Made by a program: the position numbers and the translations under genes | Shown here: positions 1 through 6,691 of the stretch, one piece after another | Numbering within the stretch: the stretch's first letter is position 1 | How the letters are laid out: every line of letters begins with the position of its first letter | Origin: an uncultured Bacteroidota bacterium | GTDB taxonomy: Bacteria > Bacteroidota > Bacteroidia > Chitinophagales > Chitinophagaceae | Assembly (NCBI GenBank): GCA_946480675.1 | Contig: CAMLKS010000080.1 | Location: 1-8,521 of the forward strand | Reading direction: 5' to 3' | DNA: 8,521 nt | The notes under the pieces: generated by a model | What the model was told of the DNA's origin: nothing | What the model saw: only the letters and a program-made list of their open reading frames with translations | Database searches by the model: none

Positions 1-1
1 T

Positions 2-1915
2 ACCGTTACGGCCAAGTTTGATATAACGTTGTTAGGCTTCCATGCTATGATATACGATGGTGCAAATACCTACCTGGTAGACCCGTATAACAGGGAGCAG
101 AATGTGTATTTTTGTTATTATAAAAAAGACCTGCGCACGTCTGCTCTTACAGAAAGCAGCTGTGCCGTGCAGGGTATAGAAGAGGGTGGGCCGCTGCAGC
201 ACAAAAGCATGCAGGTAGGCAATGGCAGCAACCTGCCGCCCATGCAGCTGAAAACAAACGGTGATGTAAGGCGCAGCTACAGGCTTGCACTGGCCTGCAC
301 GGGCGAATATTCTGTAGCAGTGGCCGGCACTTCTACGCCATCCAAGGCCTTATCGCTAAGTGCTATGACTACTACTATGAATCGTGTAAACGGTGTATAT
401 GAACGCGAAGTAAATGTGCATATGGAAATCATTGCTACCAATGATGATATTATTTATCTGGACGGTATTACCGACCCTTTTACCGGCAATTTCAGCGGTG
501 GCATCCTGAAGGGCGAGAACCAGGACAATACAGATACCGTTATCGGTACATTGAACTATGACATCGGCCACATTTTCAGTACCGGGGCAGGTGGCATTGG
601 CGAGCTGGGCAGCGTTTGCGAGATAACTTCTAAGGCCCAGGGCGTTACCGGGCAGCCCAATCCTACAGGCGATGCATTCGCTATAGATTTTGTAGCACAT
701 GAAATGGGCCACCAGTTCGGGGCTACACACTCCTTCAATGCTAACACCAATGCCTGCAATGGCAATGGTGCATCTATCAGCTCATACGAGCCGGGTAGTG
801 GTTCTACCATTATGGGGTATGCCGGTATCTGCGGTGTAGGCAACAACCTGCAAAGCAATAGTGATGACTACTTCCACGCAGCCAGCCTTGGGCAGATAAC
901 TGGTTTTATAGCTGATATGACAGGCGGTGGCTTATGTGCTGTTGCCACTCCGTCCGGTAACACGGCGCCGTCCATACCTTCTATCGCGCAGACATATACT
1001 ATCCCATATCTCACTCCTTTTGAACTGGAAGCCCCTGAAGCAACTGATACCGACCACGACGAGCTTACGTATTGCTGGGAAGAATGGGACCTGGGCGATT
1101 TCAGAGCCAACTTTGATAAGACAAGGGTGCATGGCCCTATCTTCCGCTCCCTGCGGCCTGTTACGTCCCGTTGGCGTGTATTCCCTACGCTCGATACGCT
1201 GCGTAAAAACATAACTAATTACCTTGGCGAAAAGCTGCCCGATACCAGCCGCACCCTTCGCTTCAAGCTCACCGTGCGCGATATGTATAATGGCCATGGC
1301 GCAGTTCATGTAGCAGATGATGTAACTACGCTGGATGTAGTGCACACTGCAGGGCCTTTCAGGATAAGTATGCCAAATGGCTATAGCGATTATTGGGTAT
1401 CTGGCGCTACCGCTACCGTAACATGGGATGTAGCCAATACCACCGCTGCGCCTGTTAACTGTAGCAATGTGAACATATATCTATCGGTAGATGATGGTGT
1501 GACCTATCCATATACGTTGGCATCCAACACACCCAATGATGGTAGCGAAACGGTGAATGTACCCGCAGGTATATATGCCGAGGGTTGCCGTGTAAAAGTA
1601 AAGGGCGCCGGCAATGTATTCTTTGATATCAATGACATGAGGTTCTCCATCTTTCCATGGCCACAGGATGTTAGCAATGTAGATAAGGAAGATGCCATAT
1701 CTGTATATCCCATACCGGCTAAAGACGTGGTTACGATAACCGGTAAAGGCACTTACAATGCTATTGTGATAAACAGCATAGGCCAGCAATTATGGAGTGG
1801 CACCATAGCACAACAGGCCAGTATAGCTACCAAAGGCTGGGCAAGCGGTATCTACTACATCCACCTGACAGATACAGAAAAACATAAGCTGGTAAAGAAA
1901 CTGGTGATACAATAA
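2..1915 (+). CDS. Reprolysin-like (M12B-type metzincin) zinc metalloprotease with T9SS type A sorting domain, 5'-truncated
   Basis: This is the C-terminal 637 residues of a secreted zinc endopeptidase. The frame is open to the left edge, so the TTG at 29 is an internal Leu codon and the true start and signal peptide lie upstream. Residues below count from base 2. About 1-45 look like the end of a propeptide (GFHAMIYDG, YLVDPY). The catalytic domain spans about 90-312, with the metzincin zinc site HEMGHQFGATH at 233-243 (three His ligands, Glu234 as base) and a Met-turn (STIMGY, Met271). Two beta-sandwich-like modules follow: about 330-440 (LTYCWEEWDLG, a cadherin/Fn3-like stretch common in these proteases) and about 454-550 (TVTWDVANTTAAPVNC, SVDDGVTYP). 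Residues 565-637 are a T9SS type A C-terminal domain (YPIPAKD, GIYYIH, KKLVIQ), implying export by the type IX system with removal of this tail. Substrate is unknown. Gene 2 starts 6 bp after the stop. Confidence 0.93.
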   Translation, partial: TVTAKFDITLLGFHAMIYDGANTYLVDPYNREQNVYFCYYKKDLRTSALTESSCAVQGIEEGGPLQHKSMQVGNGSNLPPMQLKTNGDVRRSYRLALACTGEYSVAVAGTSTPSKALSLSAMTTTMNRVNGVYEREVNVHMEIIATNDDIIYLDGITDPFTGNFSGGILKGENQDNTDTVIGTLNYDIGHIFSTGAGGIGELGSVCEITSKAQGVTGQPNPTGDAFAIDFVAHEMGHQFGATHSFNANTNACNGNGASISSYEPGSGSTIMGYAGICGVGNNLQSNSDDYFHAASLGQITGFIADMTGGGLCAVATPSGNTAPSIPSIAQTYTIPYLTPFELEAPEATDTDHDELTYCWEEWDLGDFRANFDKTRVHGPIFRSLRPVTSRWRVFPTLDTLRKNITNYLGEKLPDTSRTLRFKLTVRDMYNGHGAVHVADDVTTLDVVHTAGPFRISMPNGYSDYWVSGATATVTWDVANTTAAPVNCSNVNIYLSVDDGVTYPYTLASNTPNDGSETVNVPAGIYAEGCRVKVKGAGNVFFDINDMRFSIFPWPQDVSNVDKEDAISVYPIPAKDVVTITGKGTYNAIVINSIGQQLWSGTIAQQASIATKGWASGIYYIHLTDTEKHKLVKKLVIQ

Positions 1916-1921
1916 CTATAA

Positions 1922-2530
1922 ATGAAGAAGCTACTGTTTGGATTAGTGTTTTTAATGGCATCTTACAATAGCATTGGACAAGAAGCCAAAGACTGTCAGT
2001 TTCTTCATTTTAGTATTGATACGTTCTACAGGGCTCTTGTTGATCATCATACTTTCATAGTACGATTGAAGGCAACAAACACCGGTGCTGATGATGTAGC
2101 TTTTTTATTGAACGATAAACTTGATTGGTTCTTCTCTGAAGGACAGCTGGGAGGCTTTGCTGGGATTTTTGTCATTCCTGATTATAGGGTACATAGAAAT
2201 GAATTAGACTTGCGACCCTGGATGGATATCATATTGCCATACAGCACAAAAGAAAAGAAAGGTTACTACAGGAATATTCTCAAAGCGAATAGGGATATTG
2301 AAAGGAAGACCATCGATAAACAGAAGTATGTTGTTTTAAGAAAAGGTGATAGCCTGTCTCTTTATCAGATATGGATCATGCCAGAGTATGAGATTACTGC
2401 GCTTCAGTTAATGAAGAAAGAACATCCTTTGCGTATCGAATATTTACTTCTGAAAGTTCCGGTTTATATACACGGTTTGAAGGATAGCTACATAGAACGC
2501 ATAGAGCCGATAACATTCAATTTCGACTAA
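1922..2530 (+). CDS. Hypothetical exported protein, 202 aa
   Basis: I do not recognise this family. The first 20 or so residues are a good Sec signal peptide (MKKLLFGLVFLMASYNSIGQ), probably cut after Gln20 as is common in Bacteroidetes, and no lipobox Cys is visible. The mature part is about 180 residues with one Cys (Cys25), no further membrane segment and alternating hydrophobic stretches (HTFIVRLKATNTG, HPLRIEYLLLKVPVYI), which suggests a beta-rich fold; that is inference. The start is the only sensible ATG, 6 bp after the protease stop, with no Shine-Dalgarno, as is usual in this phylum. The close spacing suggests co-transcription with the protease. It is visibly more AT-rich than its neighbours: three sampled 60-base lines here gave about 35-42% GC, whereas two sampled lines in the protease gave about 45% and 62%. 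A protease-partner or inhibitor role is possible from position only and is not supported by any motif. Confidence 0.8.
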   Translation: MKKLLFGLVFLMASYNSIGQEAKDCQFLHFSIDTFYRALVDHHTFIVRLKATNTGADDVAFLLNDKLDWFFSEGQLGGFAGIFVIPDYRVHRNELDLRPWMDIILPYSTKEKKGYYRNILKANRDIERKTIDKQKYVVLRKGDSLSLYQIWIMPEYEITALQLMKKEHPLRIEYLLLKVPVYIHGLKDSYIERIEPITFNFD

Positions 2531-2535
2531 TATTA

Positions 2536-2560
2536 AAGAAAGGGGCATTGCCCCTTTCTT
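2536..2560. terminator. Bidirectional intrinsic terminator between convergent genes
   Basis: A perfect 11-bp inverted repeat, AAAGAAAGGGGC... pairing 2536-2546 with 2550-2560 around a 3-nt ATT loop, sits just after the hypothetical gene's stop (2530) and just after the uvrA stop on the other strand (2585). On the + strand it is followed by a T-rich run (GTTTGCTACTATTATTATTC), and on the - strand the 3' arm runs into TTTCTTTAATATT. It can therefore end transcription from both sides. The stem is GC-rich in the loop-proximal half, as in typical Rho-independent terminators. Confidence 0.8.
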
Positions 2561-2584
2561 GTTTGCTACTATTATTATTCTTGT

Positions 2585-5437
2585 TTACAGTTCTTCTTTC
2601 AGGTATCGGCCGGTATGGCTTTCTTTTATTTTGGCTATGGCTTCCGGTGTGCCGGCACCTACTACCTGTCCGCCACCGCCACCGCCTTCCGGGCCCATGT
2701 CTATCACATAGTCGGCTACTTTCACTACGTCCAGGTTGTGCTCTATCACCAGTACAGTATTGCCCCTGTCTGCCAGTCGGTTCAGCACAGCCAGCAGGTG
2801 TTTGATGTCTTCAAAGTGCAGCCCCGTGGTGGGTTCATCCAATATATATATCGTTTGTCCCGTATCACGTTTCGATAGTTCTGTAGCCAGCTTCACACGT
2901 TGTGCCTCGCCACCGCTCAGCGTCACGGCGCTTTGCCCCAGTGTCACATAGCCAAGCCCCACATCTTGCAGTGTCTTTATCTTCCTGTGCAGGAACGATA
3001 CATTCACAAAGAATTCTACCGCTTCATCCACCGTCATATCCAGCACATCAGCTATCGATTTTCCTTTGTAGCGTATCTCCAGCGTTTCGCGGTTATACCT
3101 GCGGCCATTACATTTTTCACATGGCACATATACATCCGGCAGAAAATTCATTTCTATCACACGCATGCCGCCACCCTGGCACTCTTCGCAGCGTCCGCCC
3201 TTCACGTTGAAGGAGAAGCGCCCTGCATTATAGCCGCGTATTTTAGCTTCGGGTATTTGCGCAAACAGTTGCCTTATCTCGTTGAAGAACCCGCAATATG
3301 TAGCCGGGTTGCTGCGTGGTGTGCGGCCTATCGGGCTTTGGTCTATCTCTATTACTTTGTCTATGGCTTCCAGTCCCTCTACCTTTTTATAAGGCATGGG
3401 CACTTGCTTAAAGTTGTGGTAGCAATGCTTGCCCAGTATCGGGTACAGGGTTTCATTTATCAGTGTGCTTTTGCCACTGCCCGATACCCCGCTGATGCAG
3501 ATGAAAGTACCCAGTGGTAACTCTATTGATACATTCTTGAGGTTGTTACCCGTGGCACCTTTCAGCACCAGCTTCTTGCCATTGCCTTTGCGGCGTTCGG
3601 CAGGCACTTCTATTTTCAGCTTATGGTTCAGGTAGCCGGCTGTGGTCGTATTGTTCTTCAGTACCTGTGCCGGTGTACCCTGGCTCACAATGCGGCCACC
3701 ATGTATGCCTGCTGCCGGGCCTATATCTATCAGGTGGTCGGCTGCCAGCATAATGTCTTTATCATGCTCTACTACCAATACCGAATTGCCGCTATCGCGC
3801 AGGCTTTGCAGCGCTGTTATCAGCTTGTGGTTATCGCGCTGGTGCAGGCCTATGCTCGGCTCATCCAGTATATAAGTAATACCTGTTAGTTGCGAGCCTA
3901 TCTGCGTAGCCAGGCGTATGCGTTGGCTCTCACCACCACTCAGCGTGCGGGTAGCACGGTTCAGCGTCAGGTAGTGTAGCCCCACATCCAGCAGAAAGTG
4001 CAGGCGGTCGCGTATCTCTTTCAGTATGTCTTTGGCTATCACCTGCTGCTTGTTGCTCATGCGGTCTTCCACATGAGCAAACCAGTCGGCCAATCCCTGT
4101 AACGATTTTTCCGATAGCTCCGATATATTGGCATTGTCTATCTTGAACCACAGGCTTTCCTTCTTCAGCCGTGCACCGTTACACTCCGGGCAGGTATTCA
4201 GCTGCATATAGCTTTCCGCCCAGTCGCGTATCGCTTCCGATGTGGTTTCGTTAAACCACCGCAGTATCATATTGATGACACCTTCGTAGCTGTGTTGTGC
4301 TACTTGTTCATGATAGGTTTCATTCTCATCGTTTATATAGGTGCTTACCCCTTCTTCATTGCCATATAGCAGCAGGTTCAGTTGCTTTTGCGGTATGTCT
4401 TTTATCGGGGTGTTCAGTGGTATTTTATTCTTTTTCGCAAAGATGGTAGCCTGGTTAAAGGTCCATGCCTCACGTTCGCCACCCAGCGGGGCTATACCGC
4501 CTTCGTTGATGCTCTTGTTCTTATCCGGCAATACCTCATCCATATTCACCTGGTACACACTGCCCAGGCCCTTACACTTGGGGCAGGCACCATAAGGCGA
4601 GTTAAACGAGAAGGTATTGGGCGATGGCTCTTCGTAAGAGATGCCCGTATCGGCACACATCAGTTGTTTGCTGTATTGCGACAGAGTATTCTTATCTGCA
4701 TCCAGCACAAACATCAGGTCCTTGCCCGACTGTAAGGTTTTTTGCACGCTCTGGCTCAGCCTTGCTTGTGCATCGGGCATCACCTGCAGGCGGTCTACCA
4801 CCAGTTCTATATCGTGTATCTTATACCTGTCCAGTTGCATGCGCTCTTTCAGGTCCAGTATCTCACCATCCACGCGCACTTTCAGGTAGCCCTGCTTGCG
4901 CAGTTGTTCAAACAGTTCGCGATAGTGCCCCTTACGGCCTCGCACGATGGGGGCCAGCAGTATGATGCGCTTATTATCATAGTGCTGCTGTATATGGGCT
5001 ATGATCTCTTCCTCGCTGAATTTCGACATCTTCTTACCCGTGTTGTAAGAATAGGCTTCGCCCACCCTTGCATACAGCAGGCGCAGAAAATCATATACTT
5101 CCGTCACCGTACCTACGGTAGAGCGCGGGTTCCGGTTAGTTGTTTTTTGTTCTATGGATATGACCGGCGAAAGGCCCGTTATCTTATCTACATCGGGGCG
5201 GTCCAGGTCGCCCATAAACTGGCGGGCATAGGCAGCAAAGCTTTCCATATACCTGCGCTGCCCTTCGGCAAATATGGTATCGAATGCCAGCGACGATTTG
5301 CCACTGCCACTGATGCCGGTTATCACTACCAGTTTGTTTTTAGGGATTTGAACATCAATGTTCTTCAGATTGTGCACCCGGGCACCCAATACCTCTATAT
5401 ACTCTTTCGTACCTGCAGTTATTTCTTGCTTAGCCAT
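2585..5437 (-). CDS. uvrA: UvrABC excinuclease subunit A (UvrA)
   Basis: UvrA is the damage-sensing ABC-type ATPase dimer of nucleotide-excision repair; it loads UvrB on damaged DNA in the cytoplasm. With the start at 5437 (MAKQEI) the protein is 950 aa, normal for the family. Domains in order: Walker A GISGSGKSS (41-49); UvrB-binding and insertion regions; zinc-like segment with Cys261 and CPKC (285-288); CPEC at 416-419; ABC signature LSGGE (499-503) and Walker B YILDEPS (522-528); second Walker A GVSGSGKST (650-658); complete zinc finger Cys750/753-x19-Cys773/776; second LSGGE (840-844) and ILDEPTTGLH (865-874). An in-frame ATG at 5479 would add 14 residues, but those codons run through the terminator hairpin at 5458-5481, so the later ATG is preferred. 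The first zinc module reads CADT instead of Cys-x2-Cys. Residues 918-923 are six consecutive Gly. Co-directional with, and downstream of, the prenyl synthase gene. Confidence 0.97.
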   Translation of the reverse strand: MAKQEITAGTKEYIEVLGARVHNLKNIDVQIPKNKLVVITGISGSGKSSLAFDTIFAEGQRRYMESFAAYARQFMGDLDRPDVDKITGLSPVISIEQKTTNRNPRSTVGTVTEVYDFLRLLYARVGEAYSYNTGKKMSKFSEEEIIAHIQQHYDNKRIILLAPIVRGRKGHYRELFEQLRKQGYLKVRVDGEILDLKERMQLDRYKIHDIELVVDRLQVMPDAQARLSQSVQKTLQSGKDLMFVLDADKNTLSQYSKQLMCADTGISYEEPSPNTFSFNSPYGACPKCKGLGSVYQVNMDEVLPDKNKSINEGGIAPLGGEREAWTFNQATIFAKKNKIPLNTPIKDIPQKQLNLLLYGNEEGVSTYINDENETYHEQVAQHSYEGVINMILRWFNETTSEAIRDWAESYMQLNTCPECNGARLKKESLWFKIDNANISELSEKSLQGLADWFAHVEDRMSNKQQVIAKDILKEIRDRLHFLLDVGLHYLTLNRATRTLSGGESQRIRLATQIGSQLTGITYILDEPSIGLHQRDNHKLITALQSLRDSGNSVLVVEHDKDIMLAADHLIDIGPAAGIHGGRIVSQGTPAQVLKNNTTTAGYLNHKLKIEVPAERRKGNGKKLVLKGATGNNLKNVSIELPLGTFICISGVSGSGKSTLINETLYPILGKHCYHNFKQVPMPYKKVEGLEAIDKVIEIDQSPIGRTPRSNPATYCGFFNEIRQLFAQIPEAKIRGYNAGRFSFNVKGGRCEECQGGGMRVIEMNFLPDVYVPCEKCNGRRYNRETLEIRYKGKSIADVLDMTVDEAVEFFVNVSFLHRKIKTLQDVGLGYVTLGQSAVTLSGGEAQRVKLATELSKRDTGQTIYILDEPTTGLHFEDIKHLLAVLNRLADRGNTVLVIEHNLDVVKVADYVIDMGPEGGGGGGQVVGAGTPEAIAKIKESHTGRYLKEEL
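2669..2686 (-). repeat. Short (GGCGGT)n-like repeat encoding a Gly6 run in uvrA
   Basis: Six consecutive glycine codons (GGC/GGT alternating, ending in GGA) encode UvrA residues 918-923, between the D-loop/H-loop part of the second ATPase domain and its C-terminal strands. UvrA proteins normally have a Gly-rich GPEGG-x-GGG turn here, so this is the family's usual loop with the intervening residue also Gly. The alternating hexamer is a minor simple repeat that could be prone to slippage in steps of 6 bases without frame loss. Confidence 0.55.
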
Positions 5438-5457
5438 ATACCGGGATGCAATATAAA

Positions 5458-5481
5458 TAATGCCCCCGTTACAGGGCATTA
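5458..5481 (-). terminator. Terminator-like hairpin between prenyl synthase gene and uvrA
   Basis: Inverted repeat of 8 bp (TAATGCCC / GGGCATTA, 5474-5481 with 5458-5465 read on the - strand) around an 8-nt loop (TGTAACGG). On the - strand it begins 17 nt after the prenyl synthase stop (5499) and is followed by TTTATATT, so it fits a modest intrinsic terminator for that gene. It ends only 20 nt before the uvrA ATG, so it would also lie in the leader of any transcript that reads through into uvrA. Confidence 0.6.
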
Positions 5482-5498
5482 CCTGTTTATAAATAAAA

Positions 5499-6461
5499 CT
5501 AATATTTACGGTCTATGGCATAGTTCACCAATTGTATCATAGCCTGGCGGGCGGGGGAGTCGGGATATTTATCCAAAAGCTGTAAGGCTTCCTGCTTATA
5601 TACATTCATTTTCTCCGTAGCATAGACTATGCCACCATGCTGGTGCACATAGTCTATCACTTCAGCCACCTTCCGTTTATCTGTATTCTGGTTTTTTACT
5701 ATATATATTATCTTTCTTTTGATGTTATCATCGGCTTTCTGCAGGGTATATATTAATGGTAGGGTCATCTTCTTTTCCTTGATGTCGATGCCCGTGGGTT
5801 TGCCTACATTATCCTGCCCATAGTCAAACAGGTCGTCTTTTATCTGGAAGGCAATGCCTACCTTTTCGCCAAACAGGCGGAAGTGTTCCGATGTTTCCAG
5901 GTCGTTGGTAGATGAAAATGCCCCTGCCGAACAGGCTGAAGATAGCAGGGATGCAGTTTTAGAGCGGATGATCTCGAAGTAAATATCTTCTTTTATATCC
6001 AGTTTCCGGGCTTTCTCCATTTGCAGCAGTTCGCCCTCGCTCATCTCTTTTACTGCCCTCGATGTTATTTTAAGTATTTGATAATCATCGTTTTCTAATG
6101 ATAGCAGCAAACCCTTGGCCAATAAATAATCGCCTACCAGCACGGCTATTTTATTTTTCCATAAGGCGTTTATTGAGAAAAAATTTCTACGCATCATGGC
6201 ATTATCAACCACATCATCATGCACCAAAGTAGCCGTGTGCAAAAGTTCTATAAGGCTGGCGGCCCTATAAGTGGGTTCTTTTATCTCGCCCGCTATCTTT
6301 GCCGACAGGAATACGAACATAGGCCGCATCTGCTTGCCCTTTCGCTTGATTATGAATTTCATAATTCTATCCAGCAAAGGGTTTGAGCCCTTTACACTGT
6401 CAGAGAACTTCTTTTCAAACACAGCCAGTTCCGCGCCTATAACTTGTTGTACCAGGTCCAT
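5499..6461 (-). CDS. ispB: Long-chain all-trans polyprenyl diphosphate synthase (IspB/octaprenyl-type)
   Basis: This enzyme adds isopentenyl diphosphate units to an allylic primer to make the polyprenyl tail, in this phylum most likely that of menaquinone. It is 320 aa, the usual length. Visible family motifs are GKQMRP (42-47, substrate-binding Lys/Arg), the first Asp-rich motif HDDVVD (Asp82, Asp83, Asp86), Lys168-Thr169 (RSKTA), and the second Asp-rich motif KDDLFDYG (Asp209, Asp210, Asp213). The residue five before the first motif is the small Ala77 (LLHTATLVHDD), as in long-chain synthases, which argues against a farnesyl or geranylgeranyl enzyme; the exact chain length cannot be read from sequence. 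The start ATG at 6461 follows an A-rich leader without a Shine-Dalgarno. The gene is divergent from the ompA-like gene across 230 bp and lies 61 bp upstream of uvrA on the same strand. Confidence 0.9.
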   Translation of the reverse strand: MDLVQQVIGAELAVFEKKFSDSVKGSNPLLDRIMKFIIKRKGKQMRPMFVFLSAKIAGEIKEPTYRAASLIELLHTATLVHDDVVDNAMMRRNFFSINALWKNKIAVLVGDYLLAKGLLLSLENDDYQILKITSRAVKEMSEGELLQMEKARKLDIKEDIYFEIIRSKTASLLSSACSAGAFSSTNDLETSEHFRLFGEKVGIAFQIKDDLFDYGQDNVGKPTGIDIKEKKMTLPLIYTLQKADDNIKRKIIYIVKNQNTDKRKVAEVIDYVHQHGGIVYATEKMNVYKQEALQLLDKYPDSPARQAMIQLVNYAIDRKY

Positions 6462-6472
6462 TTTTCAGTTAA

Positions 6473-6482
6473 TTACCGGTAA
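6473..6482. promoter_or_regulatory. 10-bp perfect palindrome near the prenyl synthase start, possible operator
   Basis: TTACCGGTAA is perfectly self-complementary and lies in the leader of the leftward gene, 12 bp from its ATG. It is short enough to occur by chance and no repeat copy is seen elsewhere in the divergent region, so operator function is only a suggestion. Confidence 0.2.
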
Positions 6483-6609
6483 ATATTTCGTTAACCGTTC
6501 GTAAAGAAAGCAAAAATCGTATTAGCTGCTGATTGAAAAAAGTACTTTTATGGCATAATAATTGAACAGCGAATTGACAAAAAACGTAGAATCTTTTTAT
6601 TTTTTGTTC

Positions 6610-6641
6610 TTTGTTTTTTTAAAAGGTGTGCTATACCTTTG
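6610..6641 (+). promoter_or_regulatory. Bacteroidetes-type promoter of the OmpA-family gene
   Basis: A -33 element TTTG (6610-6613) and a -7 element TACCTTTG (6634-6641) are separated by 20 nt. Both match the Bacteroidetes housekeeping-sigma consensus TTTG...TAnnTTTG exactly, and the spacing lies within the known range. Transcription would start near 6648, giving an AU-rich leader of about 45 nt before the ATG at 6692. That leader has no Shine-Dalgarno, as is typical of highly translated genes in this phylum. Confidence 0.75.
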
Positions 6642-6691
6642 TCATGTTTAAATTAGTTTAACCAAAATTTGTATAAATAAATACTCTGTTT

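Larger units (their letters stand above)
6462..6691. other. AT-rich divergent intergenic region
   Basis: These 230 bp separate the leftward prenyl synthase gene from the rightward OmpA-family gene. They contain long T and A runs (around 6596-6622), the rightward promoter annotated separately, and a perfect 10-bp palindrome TTACCGGTAA at 6473-6482, 12 bp upstream of the prenyl synthase ATG. I found no coding sequence or structured RNA, and no convincing TAnnTTTG element in the leftward direction. Confidence 0.6.

Noticed and set aside
29..31. TTG as the start of the protease gene.
   Set aside because: The frame stays open to base 2 and the residues before it (VTAKFDIT) continue the propeptide-like sequence, so the gene is cut by the window edge.
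2660..2700. CCACCG-type repeat as a candidate phase-variable tract.
   Set aside because: The unit length of six keeps the frame, copy number is very low, and the Gly-rich loop is normal for UvrA.
4742..5542. Reading frame of 266 codons on the + strand opposite uvrA, and another at 2900-3520.
   Set aside because: Both lie wholly or mostly over uvrA, whose every motif is intact; their translations are low-complexity and resemble no family.
6542..6691. Possible small RNA or riboswitch in the leader of the OmpA-family gene.
   Set aside because: The region is AT-rich with homopolymer runs, and I see no stable stem or known aptamer pattern; a promoter plus short leader explains it.
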